A DNA stretch of 64,000 bases, from NCBI RefSeq assembly GCF_963678975.1, contig NC_089277.1, positions 24,006,672 through 24,070,671 of the forward strand. Reading direction: 5' to 3'. This document shows positions 10,661 through 21,719 of this stretch, in pieces. A program made the position numbers and the translations under genes. The notes beneath the pieces are model-generated. The model was given only the letters and a program-made list of their open reading frames with translations, did no database searches and had not been told where the DNA came from. Source of the stretch: Dysidea avara (taxonomy: Eukaryota > Porifera > Demospongiae > Dictyoceratida > Dysideidae). How positions within the stretch are numbered: position 1 is the first letter of the stretch; each line of letters opens with the position of its first letter.

Positions 10661-11253
10661 TTATAGTTAGACGTCAAGAACCAGGGTTCTACGGGATTTA
10701 GAAAACTCGAAGGCCCTGGGCTGTAGCGCCTGAGGGTTTTCTAAATCCCGTAGAACCCAGTGGTTCTTGACGTCTAACTTATTTAGACTACAACTCGTTA
10801 TTGTACCTTGAGTTGACAGCTGCTTGGAAATGTATGGCTAATTACTAGAAACAAGCCCTCTACACCTCCCTACATGGCGGGACCTCAGCGTGGCTGTTGC
10901 TACCCGTTTAAACGCCCATGCGTTTCCAATGTTACAGGCGCGTGCTATGTATCGAAGTACTGGACTCAACGACTGGACTACAACTCATTGTTGCTGTTGT
11001 TTTGCCCCGACAGCTGCTTGTAAGCAAGTAATGTAGTGTTGATTAGTACAAACAAGCCCATTACACCTCCCTCTAATTCAGTACGGCTGTTACTAGCCAT
11101 TTAAATGCCCATGCGTTGCCAATGTTACAGGCGCGTAATTATCGTGTTTCGTATCGCCTCAGAGCGTGGTCTCTATTGGACATGACCGTGGCTCTACGAG
11201 ATTCAGAGACCACGTTTTCAGCCAATCAAATTTCAGTATCAAACTTGTTGTAG
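10661..11253. mobile_element. Hairpin-rich insertion of unknown class, copy 1 only
   Basis: This 593-bp sequence sits between two copies of TCTAAA (10655-10660, 11254-11259); copy 2 has one TCTAAA and no insert. It starts with a nearly perfect hairpin of about 110 bp: arms GTTAGACGTCAAGAACCA (10666-10683) and its complement (10761-10778), with inner arms around CTACGGGATTTAGAAAAC. Two diverged direct repeats of about 180 bp follow (about 10788-10970 and 10971-11155), each beginning near ACTACAACTC, then a second hairpin with arms GCGTGGTCTCT. The outer ends near ACTACAAC and GTTGTAGT are complementary. Non-coding. Confidence 0.7.
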
Positions 11254-11676
11254 TCTAAAGAGAGGTGGACTTATATGTGAAGTTTGAAGCATACAACAGG
11301 CATGATCCATGAATGCCATTCTGAGGGGATAGATTGGGGGTATGCCTTCAGGAAAATTTTCAGGTCTTATAAGCTCTGAGATTTAATTTTAGAGTGGTAG
11401 ACTAAATAACAAAATAATTGTTCTTCTAGGATAGTTGCAGGGGCTGATCCAGGAATAAATGAAAGGGGGTGGCTGGCTTAGTTCACAAGCTTTACATGTG
11501 CAGTAAGGGTGTAGCTATACACTGGTGAGAGAGGTGACTGCAGACAGCGTGCGGAGCACGCTTAGCGAAGTGCGAAGCACGAGCTGTCTAGGGGGGTCTG
11601 GGGGCATGCCCCCCCAGGAAAATTTTTAAAATTAGGTGTTCAAAACATGCTATTTAGATCAAATTTTACTTAGTTT

Positions 11677-11870
11677 CAAAACTTTTGTTCTTATACAGTA
11701 ACTGTTGGCTGCTACTGCTACTGCCCTAACTACACTATAGTGTACAGATACAATATCCTAAAAGGGTCCCTTTAGGATAAATTGTATCTGTACACTGTAG
11801 TGTAGTTAGAGCAGTAGCAGCTAAGAAAAGCAGTAGCAGCTAACAGTTACTGTATAAGAACAAAAGTTTT
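11677..11870. repeat. Long hairpin inside the hAT element
   Basis: The left arm, starting AAAACTTTTGTTCTTATACA, is complementary to the right arm ending in GAACAAAAGTTTT. The centre pairs too, around TGTACAGATACAAT, with AGGGTCCCTTTAGGAT at the tip. The right arm has an extra internal repeat of GCAGTAGCAGCTAA. It may be a nested foldback element or a structural part of the 5' leader. Confidence 0.75.
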
Positions 11871-12181
11871 ACCGTAGCCCCCTTCCCTCCACCCTGAATC
11901 CACCAAAGAATTAGATTGAATCTGGAAGTGATTTTGACTGAAAAGAACAATTGTATGTAGCTACTAGCTAGAATTTCAGACAGTGTACTAGCTGTTTAGA
12001 AGAAACACTGTAAAGCTAGCTACAGCATATAGTTTAAAAACTTGTTGGCAGCTGTGCTATTATGTCCATTTAACAACTGCAGCTGTAAATGAACAAAACC
12101 ATAATAATAAATGTCCACCTGAAGGTTTTGCTTCAAATAAAGTGCACTGTTAGTGTAGATGCCATGTGCTAGTTTGTACAG

Positions 12182-14944
12182 ATGTCCAGGTCTATTTTAG
12201 ATTATTTTAGATCAAAAGTTATAGCCCAACAAGGACAGAATCCTCTAAGTGAAACCCTTACTACTGATGGAAGTAACAGTGACAGTGAAGTTGGGGAAGA
12301 AGGTTTGATTGACAATGAGACTGAGTCTGGAAGTGAAACTCCAGTCACAATCACTAATGAAAGTGGTATCAACAATGACAGTGATGGGAATGAATGTCAA
12401 TCTCAGGGCATAAATGAAGAGACAGAGGCTACCCCTTCCACTACTGAAAGTATTAGAGTTAATGCGGATTTCATTGAAGCAGCTAACTGGCCAGATAATT
12501 TGACAGTGAGCCTTCAACAATCAACTGGTGAGCTTTGCCGTGAGGTTGCACCAGAAACTTTCCATGATAGTGATCCTGTTGAATTTAATAGCAATGGTGA
12601 GCCATCTTATCCTAACGTGAACTTTGTATCTAACTCAGAATCTAGTGATATTCTGCAAGTGGCCATTAGTAGATCAAGAATAATAAAAGATCATGAAAAA
12701 TATGAATTGATTACTTCATCACAAAGCAATCTAAGGAGCACTGATTTTGACACAGTCTACTTCACTGTTTCTGGAGGAAGGAAAAGAAAACAGATAACTT
12801 TTCAATCTCGATGGCTTCAAGATTACAAATGGTTACGTTATGGTTTGGAGAATAGTCAAGGAGGATGGTGTTTGCCCTGCATTTTGTTTTTAACTGACAG
12901 TGAAAAGACACATCTCGGTGCATTTGTGTGTACGCCCTTCAAGAATTACAACAAATCCAAGGAGTTGATGGAGAGGCATGCCAAACATGCATATCATTTG
13001 AGAGCAGTAGATCATGCCTTTGAATTTACAAGAAGGTGGGCTAATCCTGAATCAAGAATCGATAGTCAGTTAATTGATAAAAGCTCTAAGAATTTTAAAT
13101 TTAATACTGAAGTATTGCCAACAATTGCTGAGACAGTATTATTGTGTGCAAAGCAACGAATTTCTCTCCAAGGTCACAATCAGGATAAGGTGAACTTTAC
13201 ACAGGAGCCATTAAGAAATGAAGGAAATTTCATTGCCATACTTAGATTGCTGGCAAAGAACAATAAAGCACTGAGCGAACACTTAATACTTGGTCCAAAG
13301 AATGCAAAATATACCAGTAAGACCGTTCAAAACGAGATACTGGAAATAGCTGCTGACCAAATTCGTGCATTTTATCGAACCTGCATACAGAAGTGTCCAC
13401 ATTTTTCATTAATTGCTGATGAAGCTACATCTCATGGTAAGGAGATTTTGTCGGTTTGCTTAAGGTTCTTGGAAATTGATAATGAAAATTTTCGTGTGAA
13501 GCCAATAAAGCACGAAGTGTTACTTGACTTCCATTTTCTTCAGAGGATAACTGGGAAAAGCATTGCAGATGGCATCTTGCAAGTTTTACAAAAACATGAA
13601 ATTGATGTTAAAAATTGCCGAGGGCAGGCATACGATACAACAGCTTCCATGAGCTCTTCAAATTCTGGTGTACAAGCACATATAAAGAATAATGCACCAG
13701 ATGCAGAATTTCAAGGTTGCTGCCTGCATAGTTTGAATCTAGTAATATGCCATTCTTCAAAGGTTCAAGCTGTAAAAAATATGATTAATAACTGTCATCA
13801 GGCGTTCTTATACTTCCACAACTCTCCAAAGAGACAACGGTTTCTTGAACACATAATTCAGCGCTTGTGTCCATCTGCCAGGAAATCTAAGATAAATGGG
13901 CTGTGTAAAACAAGATGGGTTGAACGGCATAATACTTTCACCACAATTTTAGAATTGTATCCTTACCTTATTAAGACTTGGGAACATATTTGTTCACCTG
14001 CTGATGATGACAATGAAATTTATCCTGATGGAAATACTTGGAACTGGGATTCTGAATCTCGTAGCACTGCTAATGGTTTGAAGCACATTTTTACTAGCTT
14101 TGAGCACGTGGTTGCATTTTTGCTATCAAAAGAATTATTGGAGCCGATTAAACCAATTGCAGAATGTTTACAAGGTAGACTACAAGAGGTATACTTTGGT
14201 TTTAAAAAAGTTGATGAAGTCAAGGAGCATTACAAGCAACTTCGTGAAAATGTAAATGCTGAACATAATAGAATTTATCATAAAGCTCTAAATCTATGCA
14301 GGGATATTAGCAGCAGCGAAAGTATGCCCCGTGTTATAAGAGGCCGTCAAACTAGACCAAACCCTACAGTAAGCTCACCAACTGATTACTGGAGAGTGAC
14401 AATTACCATTCCTTTGTTAGACTCAATTATAAGTGAATTGGAAGCCAGATTTTCTGTAGATACACGAGCACATTATGAACTGTGTGCATTGGTGCCCACT
14501 GTAATTACCACAAAAGACGAACATCAACTGTGTACCATCTTAAAATCTAAATGGAGTCATTTGCTACCAGCAGAAGATGACCTTGACAGTGAACTTGCTA
14601 GATGGAAAGCTCACTGCAATAAATTCCATGCCACTTTAAAGGAGAAGTCTATAACTCACTTGCTGAGTGAAGATGCAGATCCAATATTCTTCCCCAATAT
14701 AAGAGAACTCCTGTGCATATTGGTAATACTTCCGATTGGAAGCACTGAAGCAGAAAGGACCTTTTCTTGTCTCAGGCAAATTCATTTGTGGTTGCGCACC
14801 ACTATGACGGATGAAAGACTGGGCAACCTTGGGGTGTTAGCAATGCAAGGATTTAGCTTTCAACTGAATGTTGAACAAATATGTAAAGAGTTTGCAACTA
14901 AACATAGCAGAAAAATGTGTACAAGTAGTGTTTTATATGATTAG
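12182..14944 (+). CDS. hAT-family transposase (ZMYM1-like, TTF zinc finger)
   Basis: A 920-residue frame without interruption, starting at an ATG. Residues about 1-180 are acidic and Ser/Asn-rich. Residues about 205-285 fit a TTF-type zinc finger (WLQDYKWLRY, then CLPC and HAKHAYHLRA). The following region fits DUF4371, as in ZMYM1-like and KIAA-type hAT transposases. Likely catalytic acids lie in LIADEATSHG (about residue 410), GQAYDTTASM (about 484) and GSTEAERTFSCLRQ (about 852); CCLHSLNLVI (about 512) matches the conserved Cys/His block. The C-terminal hAT dimerisation region is complete. It would bind the 16-bp ends and cut and paste the element. TTTGTACAG just before the ATG could be a splice acceptor, so a 5' leader intron is possible. 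Absence from copy 2 suggests recent movement. Confidence 0.9.
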   Translation: MSRSILDYFRSKVIAQQGQNPLSETLTTDGSNSDSEVGEEGLIDNETESGSETPVTITNESGINNDSDGNECQSQGINEETEATPSTTESIRVNADFIEAANWPDNLTVSLQQSTGELCREVAPETFHDSDPVEFNSNGEPSYPNVNFVSNSESSDILQVAISRSRIIKDHEKYELITSSQSNLRSTDFDTVYFTVSGGRKRKQITFQSRWLQDYKWLRYGLENSQGGWCLPCILFLTDSEKTHLGAFVCTPFKNYNKSKELMERHAKHAYHLRAVDHAFEFTRRWANPESRIDSQLIDKSSKNFKFNTEVLPTIAETVLLCAKQRISLQGHNQDKVNFTQEPLRNEGNFIAILRLLAKNNKALSEHLILGPKNAKYTSKTVQNEILEIAADQIRAFYRTCIQKCPHFSLIADEATSHGKEILSVCLRFLEIDNENFRVKPIKHEVLLDFHFLQRITGKSIADGILQVLQKHEIDVKNCRGQAYDTTASMSSSNSGVQAHIKNNAPDAEFQGCCLHSLNLVICHSSKVQAVKNMINNCHQAFLYFHNSPKRQRFLEHIIQRLCPSARKSKINGLCKTRWVERHNTFTTILELYPYLIKTWEHICSPADDDNEIYPDGNTWNWDSESRSTANGLKHIFTSFEHVVAFLLSKELLEPIKPIAECLQGRLQEVYFGFKKVDEVKEHYKQLRENVNAEHNRIYHKALNLCRDISSSESMPRVIRGRQTRPNPTVSSPTDYWRVTITIPLLDSIISELEARFSVDTRAHYELCALVPTVITTKDEHQLCTILKSKWSHLLPAEDDLDSELARWKAHCNKFHATLKEKSITHLLSEDADPIFFPNIRELLCILVILPIGSTEAERTFSCLRQIHLWLRTTMTDERLGNLGVLAMQGFSFQLNVEQICKEFATKHSRKMCTSSVLYD

Positions 14945-15305
14945 TATGAGCTGTTAATGCTTAATTTGCATGCCGTGATATATAGTTTAATCCAGGGTGG
15001 GTGGCTAGCCACCCCATCCACCCCCCCTGGATCAGCCCCTGAGTTGACTGTTCTATTATATATAGAATTGTCTGAAACTATACTTGACCAGTTTCTGGAA
15101 ATCTCAGAATCCCCCTAGATCTGCACTTGATCATTCACTGTCCAGTCCACTAGTCTAGTCCAGTGATTGTATACAACCGTGCATGCCATTGTTTCTTTAA
15201 GCGGTACTGTAGCTATGCATGGGTTCGATAAAGTGACTATGTTATTAAAAGTAAACGAATGAACTAGGAGGAAAATTAGAATTTTAAGTTGGATTAGCTA
15301 GGGAT

Positions 15306-16149
15306 CAGTGTTGGGGTAACGCGTTACGTTCTTTTGTGGTAACGAAGTACTGTAATATAACGAAATATGCTGTAAATACAGGTATAGCCAAGTTACTTTA
15401 CTTGCAAATGTAACGCGCTAGGCCAATGAAACTTGATTAGCAGTTTCGCGTAATCGCCCGCATGCTTTTGATACACCCGCATGGAATTTCATTATCGGTA
15501 TTTCACTGATCGAAATACTCTAATAGAGCAGTCACTTTTACTCTAATACAGCAATCAGCTATACTCTAATGGAAAAATCACTTGTTATACGGATTAGTAA
15601 CGCACTAATCGCATTATAGCTATTTAATGCAAGTCTGTAGAGTAATCAATGTAGATCTCACTGTTTTTTGGCAGAAATCTTCATGTTTGGGATGTGTGTC
15701 ATGTGTGCTTTTGAAAAATAATGAATAATAACCGCCCGCCCGCATCAAATTTTCAAAAATCTGAGCGAGAAACTAGTAATCAAGTTTCATTGGCTTTACC
15801 TAAGTAATGAAGTTACTGTAACTAGTCTAATATTATAACTTTAAGGCGAAGTTACTAATCTCGTTAGTAATCCACTGAGTAACACCTAGCCACTACAAAG
15901 TAACGAAGCCTACTGAATGAAGCTTATTCACCAACTTCTTGCTTATAACCAAGATTTGTACATTGTCCAACAACGCAATCATGTCACGTGATAAAGTGGC
16001 AGTTTCACACGTGACAGCTTAAGGCTGTGGACACAAAGTAATATAACATGTAATATTATTATATGTAACTGTAACTAAATAGTTCAGTTGTAAATAATAA
16101 CATATAATATGTAACGAGTTATGTTTAAAAAGTAACTGTCCCAACACTG
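15306..16149. mobile_element. Non-autonomous hAT element (copy 1)
   Basis: It begins CAGTGTTGGGGTAACGCGTT and ends GTAACTGTCCCAACACTG, the end type typical of animal hAT elements. The flanks are CTAGGGAT on the left and CTACGGAT on the right, an 8-bp duplication with one mutation; copy 2 keeps it perfect. Internal sequence is non-coding and full of GTAACG-like words. It predates the segmental duplication. Confidence 0.88.
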
Positions 16150-16257
16150 CTACGGATCAAAGAATAAAGAAACAAGGGAAACAAGAGAGGCCGGCTTAAA
16201 TTTAGCTTAGTAGCCTGTCATGATATACAGACACTCATATAGCTAGTATGCCCATTA

Positions 16258-17160
16258 GTGCAACCTCTTGTTTCATTAACTACATTTAATCCTTCTACTT
16301 GCAAATTTCTAATCACCATAACAAAAGTTTATTTTGTATGTAATGAATGGCACCTCACAGGCAGTTACAGAACAACATTTGTATCTTGGAGTAAAGTTAC
16401 ATCACAGACTTTCATGGAAACCACATATAGATTACATCTGCAATAAGGCAAACAGAGCTGTTGGTTTTTTGCGACGAAATCTTCAGCATTGTCCTAGCCA
16501 TGTAGCATATAAACAATTTGTCTTGAGTATCGTTCATCAATGATCCACACCACCAAACCAAGACAACATAAATCAAGTAGAGATGGTATAACATAGAGCT
16601 GCTCGTTTTGTCACAGGTCAACCATGGAGACGAAATAATAGAGACAGCATCACTAACATCCTTGAAAACTTGCAATGGCCTACACTACAAGAATGTCGCA
16701 AATCAGCTAAGACTAGTTTTACTATATAAAGTACTACATGATTTATTAATTATACCGAACTGTTACCTCCCATTTAAATTTACTGTATTACGGACCCGAC
16801 ACTCACACAACTTTAAACTAGTACCTTACCAACCAAGAATTGATGTATATAAATATTCCTTCCTCCCAAGAACTGTACCAGAATGGAATAGATTAGATGA
16901 TGAGATTATTGAGACTGACTGTGTTGAAGAATTTAAGCAAAGATTAGCCCCTTCTATGTATATAGTTAAGTAACTTATCGTAATTGTATATATTTTTATA
17001 GTTTATTATTGTAATTGTACATATGTATATAATTAAGTAACTTGTCGTAATTGTACATACTTATATAGTTAAGTAACTAATTGAAATTGTACACATGTAA
17101 TTGCACATCAGCATTATACCCCTGGAGGGTCCTGCTGATTAACAATAAATCAATAAATTG
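16258..17160 (+). pseudogene. 5'-truncated LINE, C-terminal reverse transcriptase region (copy 1)
   Basis: Two frames (about 16334-16543 and 16608-16973) give pieces typical of the end of a non-LTR reverse transcriptase: YLGVKLHHRLSWKPHIDYIC, KANRAVGFLRRNLQHCPSHV, a HRAARFVTGQPWR-like stretch, and YKYSFLPRTVPEWNRL. Stops and frame changes separate them. The 3' region has repeats of ATTGTAATTGTACATA and ends with AACAATAAATCAATAAA, a short A-rich tail. The family looks like CR1/L2, but I cannot be sure. It is a dead 5'-truncated insertion shared by both copies. Confidence 0.85.
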
Positions 17161-17273
17161 CATTTAAAAGCAGATCACCTGATTTAAAGCGTACCAAAAT
17201 TTTGTACGCGCGTGTGGAATTATTTAACCCTGGATTTATTTTAAGCTCAGACTGTAGCGGAGAGAACAGAACA

Positions 17274-20200
17274 ATGGAAAAGTTGCGGATGATTCCGTCG
17301 GATAAAGGGCTTATTCCTCCAGGAACAGTGCACGCAGGAGTGAATGTAAGAGGTATGATCTCGGTCGCTTCCCGGCGACTAGGTCAGCCATTGTACTGTG
17401 GTTAGGGCCCGGGGTGGCACTCCAATATATCCTGTACTCTGATCTTCGTCCTCAGTCAGAGTGAAAGTCAAGCTATAATTTGCAGTCGGTAAAAGGACAA
17501 GCACAGCTTGAAAGGTGTATACCAGTACTATCGATACTTTCAGACAAGAGTACATAATAATAATAGAAGAGGGAGGAGAGTGTCTAACTCTCAATATACT
17601 CCATACAAACACACTGCGCTCAAACCCTCCTACGTCAATCCATAAAACTTCTAGTAATAAATCAATACCTTTAAGTGAACAGAAGACTGTTGATATTTCC
17701 TAATTAAAGCAGTAGAAGTGCTACAACCTCCTTCATAGAGCAAACCATTTGTCACCCTTGGTGGCTATAGTTGATTGCGCGAGGTCTGAGCGCAGTGAGT
17801 TTGCACAAGGTCTTAGCGTTTGCGCAAGGTCTTAGCGCAGTGAGTTTGGTGAATCCACTGAAGTTAGACACTCTCCTCCCTACTCTATTATTATGTACTC
17901 TTGTTTCAGATTAGCATTGTGAACGTACACTGTAAATTTACAAAAATATAGAAAAATTTAGTCAAAATGTGATTTTTAGTGAAAGTCAAAGTTTATTTTT
18001 TGTGTTTGACAAGATCGGTATTGGCCCCTTGTGTGGTTAGCCGGAACAGACACTGAGCAGACTTCACACTGAGCATTGGTTAATATTTGCCTGGTGCTGG
18101 CCAAGGGGACGACATCAACTGTAATTCTGTATGAAACGTTTAGAAAATTGCAATCCGGCCAGGTGGGACCTATGAATCTGGTGAGTGGACTCTTACATAC
18201 TTTGCATACTCTCTTTTCATCGATGTTATTTACGTATATACCGTATATGACCGTATTAAAGCCGGGCTCAAATACACACAGGGGCTCAAATATACGCCAG
18301 GTACAGCTAGGGGACTGTCATAATAAACGCCTGGGCTCATTTAAACGCCGGGGTGCTAATGATATGCACTGAAAGGGGTTCTAAACTTGTGTCAGCTGCT
18401 AACTATATAGTGATGTCTCGTCACCAGTCTTGTGATGTCTTGTCTTGTTCGACTATGCCTTCTCTTCTGGTGATGGCCATAGCGTATTTATCGTGGTCAT
18501 TGTCATCTTTCCTCCCAACTTCCAATGTTTCACCCAGCAGAGGAGTCCAAATGGGCTTATGTACGTGATGGGCTATGGATTTCGTATTTCGTAGGTACTT
18601 GTACTGGCACCTGTCATTCTCAACGAGTGGCTAGTAAGAAATAAATTCCCGGGTCCAAATTAATGCCGGTCTCGTTTAAACGCCGGGTCAAAAATGATTT
18701 ATAGGAAATAAATGCCCAGGCTTCTATACGGTCATATACGGTAAGTTGATTGAAACAGTTTACAAATACAAACTCTCAATAATATTGCAGACTGGAATCT
18801 TGCTGTGGGATATAGCATACAGGATTTTCAAGGATCTTGGTGTCGGACCCCTTTGTTACAGCCTAGTGTGAAATCAACAACATATTGTTTTCTATTGAAA
18901 ATTTAACACAATCATCATGCATGTTGACCTCATCCTCTGTCCCTGCCTCAACTTTATTTACTCTTTGAACCTGGCTGGCACCATCGTGACCTAATCATAG
19001 GTTACGTAGTGTATACCTTAAAATTCTTGAGGTGCAAAATTTTTGTAAATCACTTTTTAGCTACGAAAATTTTCTTCCGGATTTGCAAATGATAACTGCC
19101 TAGCTACAATAGTTTCCCTCGAATCTTGCCATAGTCGCTAGTCTACAAAAGTTTTCTAGCTCAAAACTTTACGTATACTATAAACTACTTGAGTAACAGG
19201 GATGTGTTCTGGAATTCCTTTCTGAAATTTTGAACTTCATAATGAAAAAAAAAAGGGTATAACTAACTTGGAATTTTAAATAATGATGTAGTACAGTAGC
19301 TGAACAGTTTTCCTTTTCAGTTGGAGAATTTGTATTATGTATTTGGATCACTATAATACCAGACCAGCCACAACCATATGATTTAGTTATGTTAGCTATG
19401 ACATAATGGGAACCAAGCAAGAAAGCCAGTATGCCACACCGTGTATATAATGACAGGTGTGATTTTTACACATGCATAGCTCCATGGCTCCTCTGCACCC
19501 CATTATAGCTGTAGAGTAGACCACACTGAAAATTTGATTAAATTTGCACAAGCCATTTGTGAGGTACATAGGCATTGAAAATTTTGATTTTTCTCTTTAT
19601 TATTAACTTATTAGGGGTCTAGATTTTTTTTATGAACACTTTACAAAAATTGCTAACATGTAACTAAATTGCCTTGAACTTTGAACTTTAGTGCAAATAG
19701 AGAGGGTATAAAGGTGAATTTACATACTGTAGAAAGTTGGCTATGAATCTGTTAAGTATACAGTACATGATGTTATGAACATTAATTCTTATAAAAAAAA
19801 GATAAGACTTTTGTCATGGCTACAGGGTAAACCACATAAGGTTGAAATTTGGTGTGTTCATTGTAGTAGTGACTTTTGATGGCTTGAAAAACAGTGGAGT
19901 TTTAGCAGCACTGTTACAGAGTTACAAAGCAAAAATCAAACAAGTGTAAGATCACATGGTCGAGATAGTCAGTCAGTAAAAGAATCCACTAAATTATTCG
20001 TAGCAACTTTTTGGAAGTGTTTCAGGTTGTACTGAAGACACTTTTGGGCTTGGTTATTCCTAACCAATACTGCCAAGGTGCCATGGTGGTATTGCGGGAC
20101 TGATTTTAGGGTCATATATTTTTGGCCAAACCTTAATCATGATCCCTTATATATAGTATACTATTGTACTGTATGATTACTGATCATTTATCTTAGAATG

Positions 20201-21719
20201 TAGTTTAGTAACTATCAATAGTCGAAATGTAGCAATTACTAGCCTAACCTATAAAGCAAAACACACAACTTAATGCCCCGTGTTGCTCAATTTGTATCTT
20301 TGAGCATCAAAACCGCATTCCCATGATATTGCCTTGGGTTAATCCCTAGTTAACACCTTTGAATGATGCTTAAGTGCATATACACAGTATTTCTGTGTGT
20401 GCATGCACATGTGCATGTTACAGTACATATATGCCACAGTGGTTAACAATATGTCCATTATATTAGGTGAGACCCTCTACATTGGTCAGTATGCACCTCA
20501 CCATCCTTTTAATAATGAATATCCTTTTGGAATTATCACACCTTCACAAGAAATGATAGCATACTGTGACTACAGTAACACAAGTGACAAGGAGTTAACA
20601 CTGAAGCTTTGTGTAAGGTATAAAGCTTTGGCTGGCAGAGACTCTGTGGTGTTTTATTGGAAGCCATGTGATGAATATTTTCTAAAAGCTCCAAAGTACT
20701 TCCCAGAAGATATTGTGTTTTCAAACAAAACTCGTAAATCACTTCTCTATTTTGTTGCTCAGATTGATCCCCATATTATCACAGAGAGCAAAGTAGTAGG
20801 AAAATATAACAAAAGTAAATTTCCAGCAGATTTTTATGGCCCACTTGTTGGAGTCGGACATGCTTGGTATGTTGAAGGCACTTGTGAGCAAGGTCACCGT
20901 ACACCTATTACCTCTTTTAATGCTTATGTACCTTATGATGGAAAGATATATGAAGTGTCCAAATTTTCATTTCTCTGCTCACGTCAATTGCCCAGGTTAA
21001 GTCATATTACACATCCAAGAGATGAGTGGGTAAAAATCTTTAGCCATGATCTTCCATCTAATGCATTTCCTGCTGGAATTGCTCCTAATGGAGAAGTTAT
21101 ATATGTCGGTAGAGCAGAGCGCCTCAATGATGAGCCCAATGCTGATAAACTTGATCCTTATAATGAGATTCCTGGACATGTGACACCTTCAGATATGCAT
21201 CTTCATATTACATGGAAATTTCTTGAACATATTTATGACAGCAATGATGGGTTTGAAATGTTAGTTGAGGAGACTCAAGATTTGCTTGAATGGGTTGTAG
21301 GCTCTCTTAGAAGGGTGCCCCGAAATGCTGTAATTGCCGGCGTTGGAAAATTTACAGGTTTTGATATCACGTACTGCATTGGGCGTACAGTAACTGGCAG
21401 TGACCTATCAGTTGGGAAGACCTTCAGTGGTGCTCCTATTAAACTACCAGATAGTAGGGTTTACAACACACAGTTGGTAGGAAAGATTAATAGGCTTTAT
21501 GGCAATAGGTTGTGTGTTGCATGGAATGGCGATGAGTACTTATACAACAAATTTGAAGTGTTAGTGTTGAAAAAGAAGTTTTCACCAAAAAACCTGCAAC
21601 GTCTTTGTTGTAATGCCATCATCATTCTCACAAGGGGTATGCCTCACATAGTCAACCAGTTGGATCTTCCTGCACAGCTAAAAGAGTTCTGTAAAGTGAC
21701 TAGTAACAAAGTAGATTAA
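17274..21719 (+). CDS. DM9-repeat protein with C-terminal SOCS box (copy 1), two exons
   Basis: I join 17274-17352 to 20467-21719: 443 residues. Exon 1 (26 codons plus one base) ends at GTATGATC; exon 2 follows TATATTAG in the matching phase. The join is supported because IPPGTVHAGVNVR plus GETLYIGQY makes a DM9-like strand motif and three copies of exon 1 stop at the same base. Residues about 213-300 (NAFPAGIAPNGEVIYVGRAE) and 302-393 (PRNAVIAGVGKF to YNKFEVLV) are DM9 domains; the N-terminal 200 residues look like more divergent ones. Residues about 399-437 match a SOCS box: SPKNLQRLCCNAI fits the Elongin-BC box and LDLPAQLKEF the Cullin-5 box. DM9 proteins studied in insects and oysters bind mannose or mark infected cells. 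The likely role, by inference, is a cytosolic adaptor bringing glycan-bearing targets to a CUL5 ubiquitin ligase. Alternative: translation may start at a nearby ATG such as 20451 without exon 1. Confidence 0.8.
17542..17907. repeat. Foldback stretch, mostly absent from copy 2
   Basis: The left arm (about 17543-17590, ACAAGAGTACATAATAATA then GGGAGGAGAGTGTCTAACT) pairs with the right arm (about 17862-17907). Copy 2 lacks about 17542-17875 and keeps the right-arm remainder CCTCCCTACTCTATTATTAT. The loop has a repeated AAGGTCTTAGCG word near 17790-17850. It could be an insertion in copy 1 or a deletion in copy 2. Confidence 0.6.
18241..18741. mobile_element. TA-flanked MITE (copy 1)
   Basis: A 501-bp element with ends CCGTATATGACCGTATTAAA and its near complement (TATACGGTCATATACGG), flanked by TA on both sides. 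The TA target points to the Tc1/mariner/pogo group. Internal words AAACGCCGGG and AAATGCCCGG repeat in both orientations. Copy 2 carries the same element at the same place. Confidence 0.8.

Larger units (their letters stand above)
11438..15041. mobile_element. Complete hAT-superfamily transposon, copy 1 only
   Basis: A 3,604-bp element with perfect 16-bp terminal inverted repeats CAGGGGCTGATCCAGG. It is flanked by 5-bp duplications AGTTG (11433-11437 and 15042-15046), and copy 2 keeps the empty site GATAGTTGACTG. Inside are a GC-rich stretch near 11530-11620, a long hairpin (11677-11870) and an intact transposase gene. hAT elements classically make 8-bp duplications, so 5 bp points to a divergent lineage. 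Confidence 0.92.
17353..20466 (+). other. Intron of the DM9-SOCS gene (copy 1)
   Basis: Donor GTATGA, acceptor TATATTAG. It contains the inverted-repeat stretch at 17542-17875 and the TA-flanked MITE at 18241-18741. The rest, about 18750-20400, is AT-rich, matches copy 2 closely, and shows no exon I can support. Confidence 0.6.

Noticed and set aside
18076-18190. Extra DM9-SOCS exon ending at CTG before GTGAGTGG
   Set aside because: A plausible donor exists, but direct joining of 17352 to 20467 keeps phase and completes a DM9 motif, while this stretch adds unrelated residues and is less conserved in copy 2.
18353-18568. 71-residue frame conserved at 48083-48298
   Set aside because: It lies inside the TA-flanked MITE and is conserved only because the whole element is; no domain.
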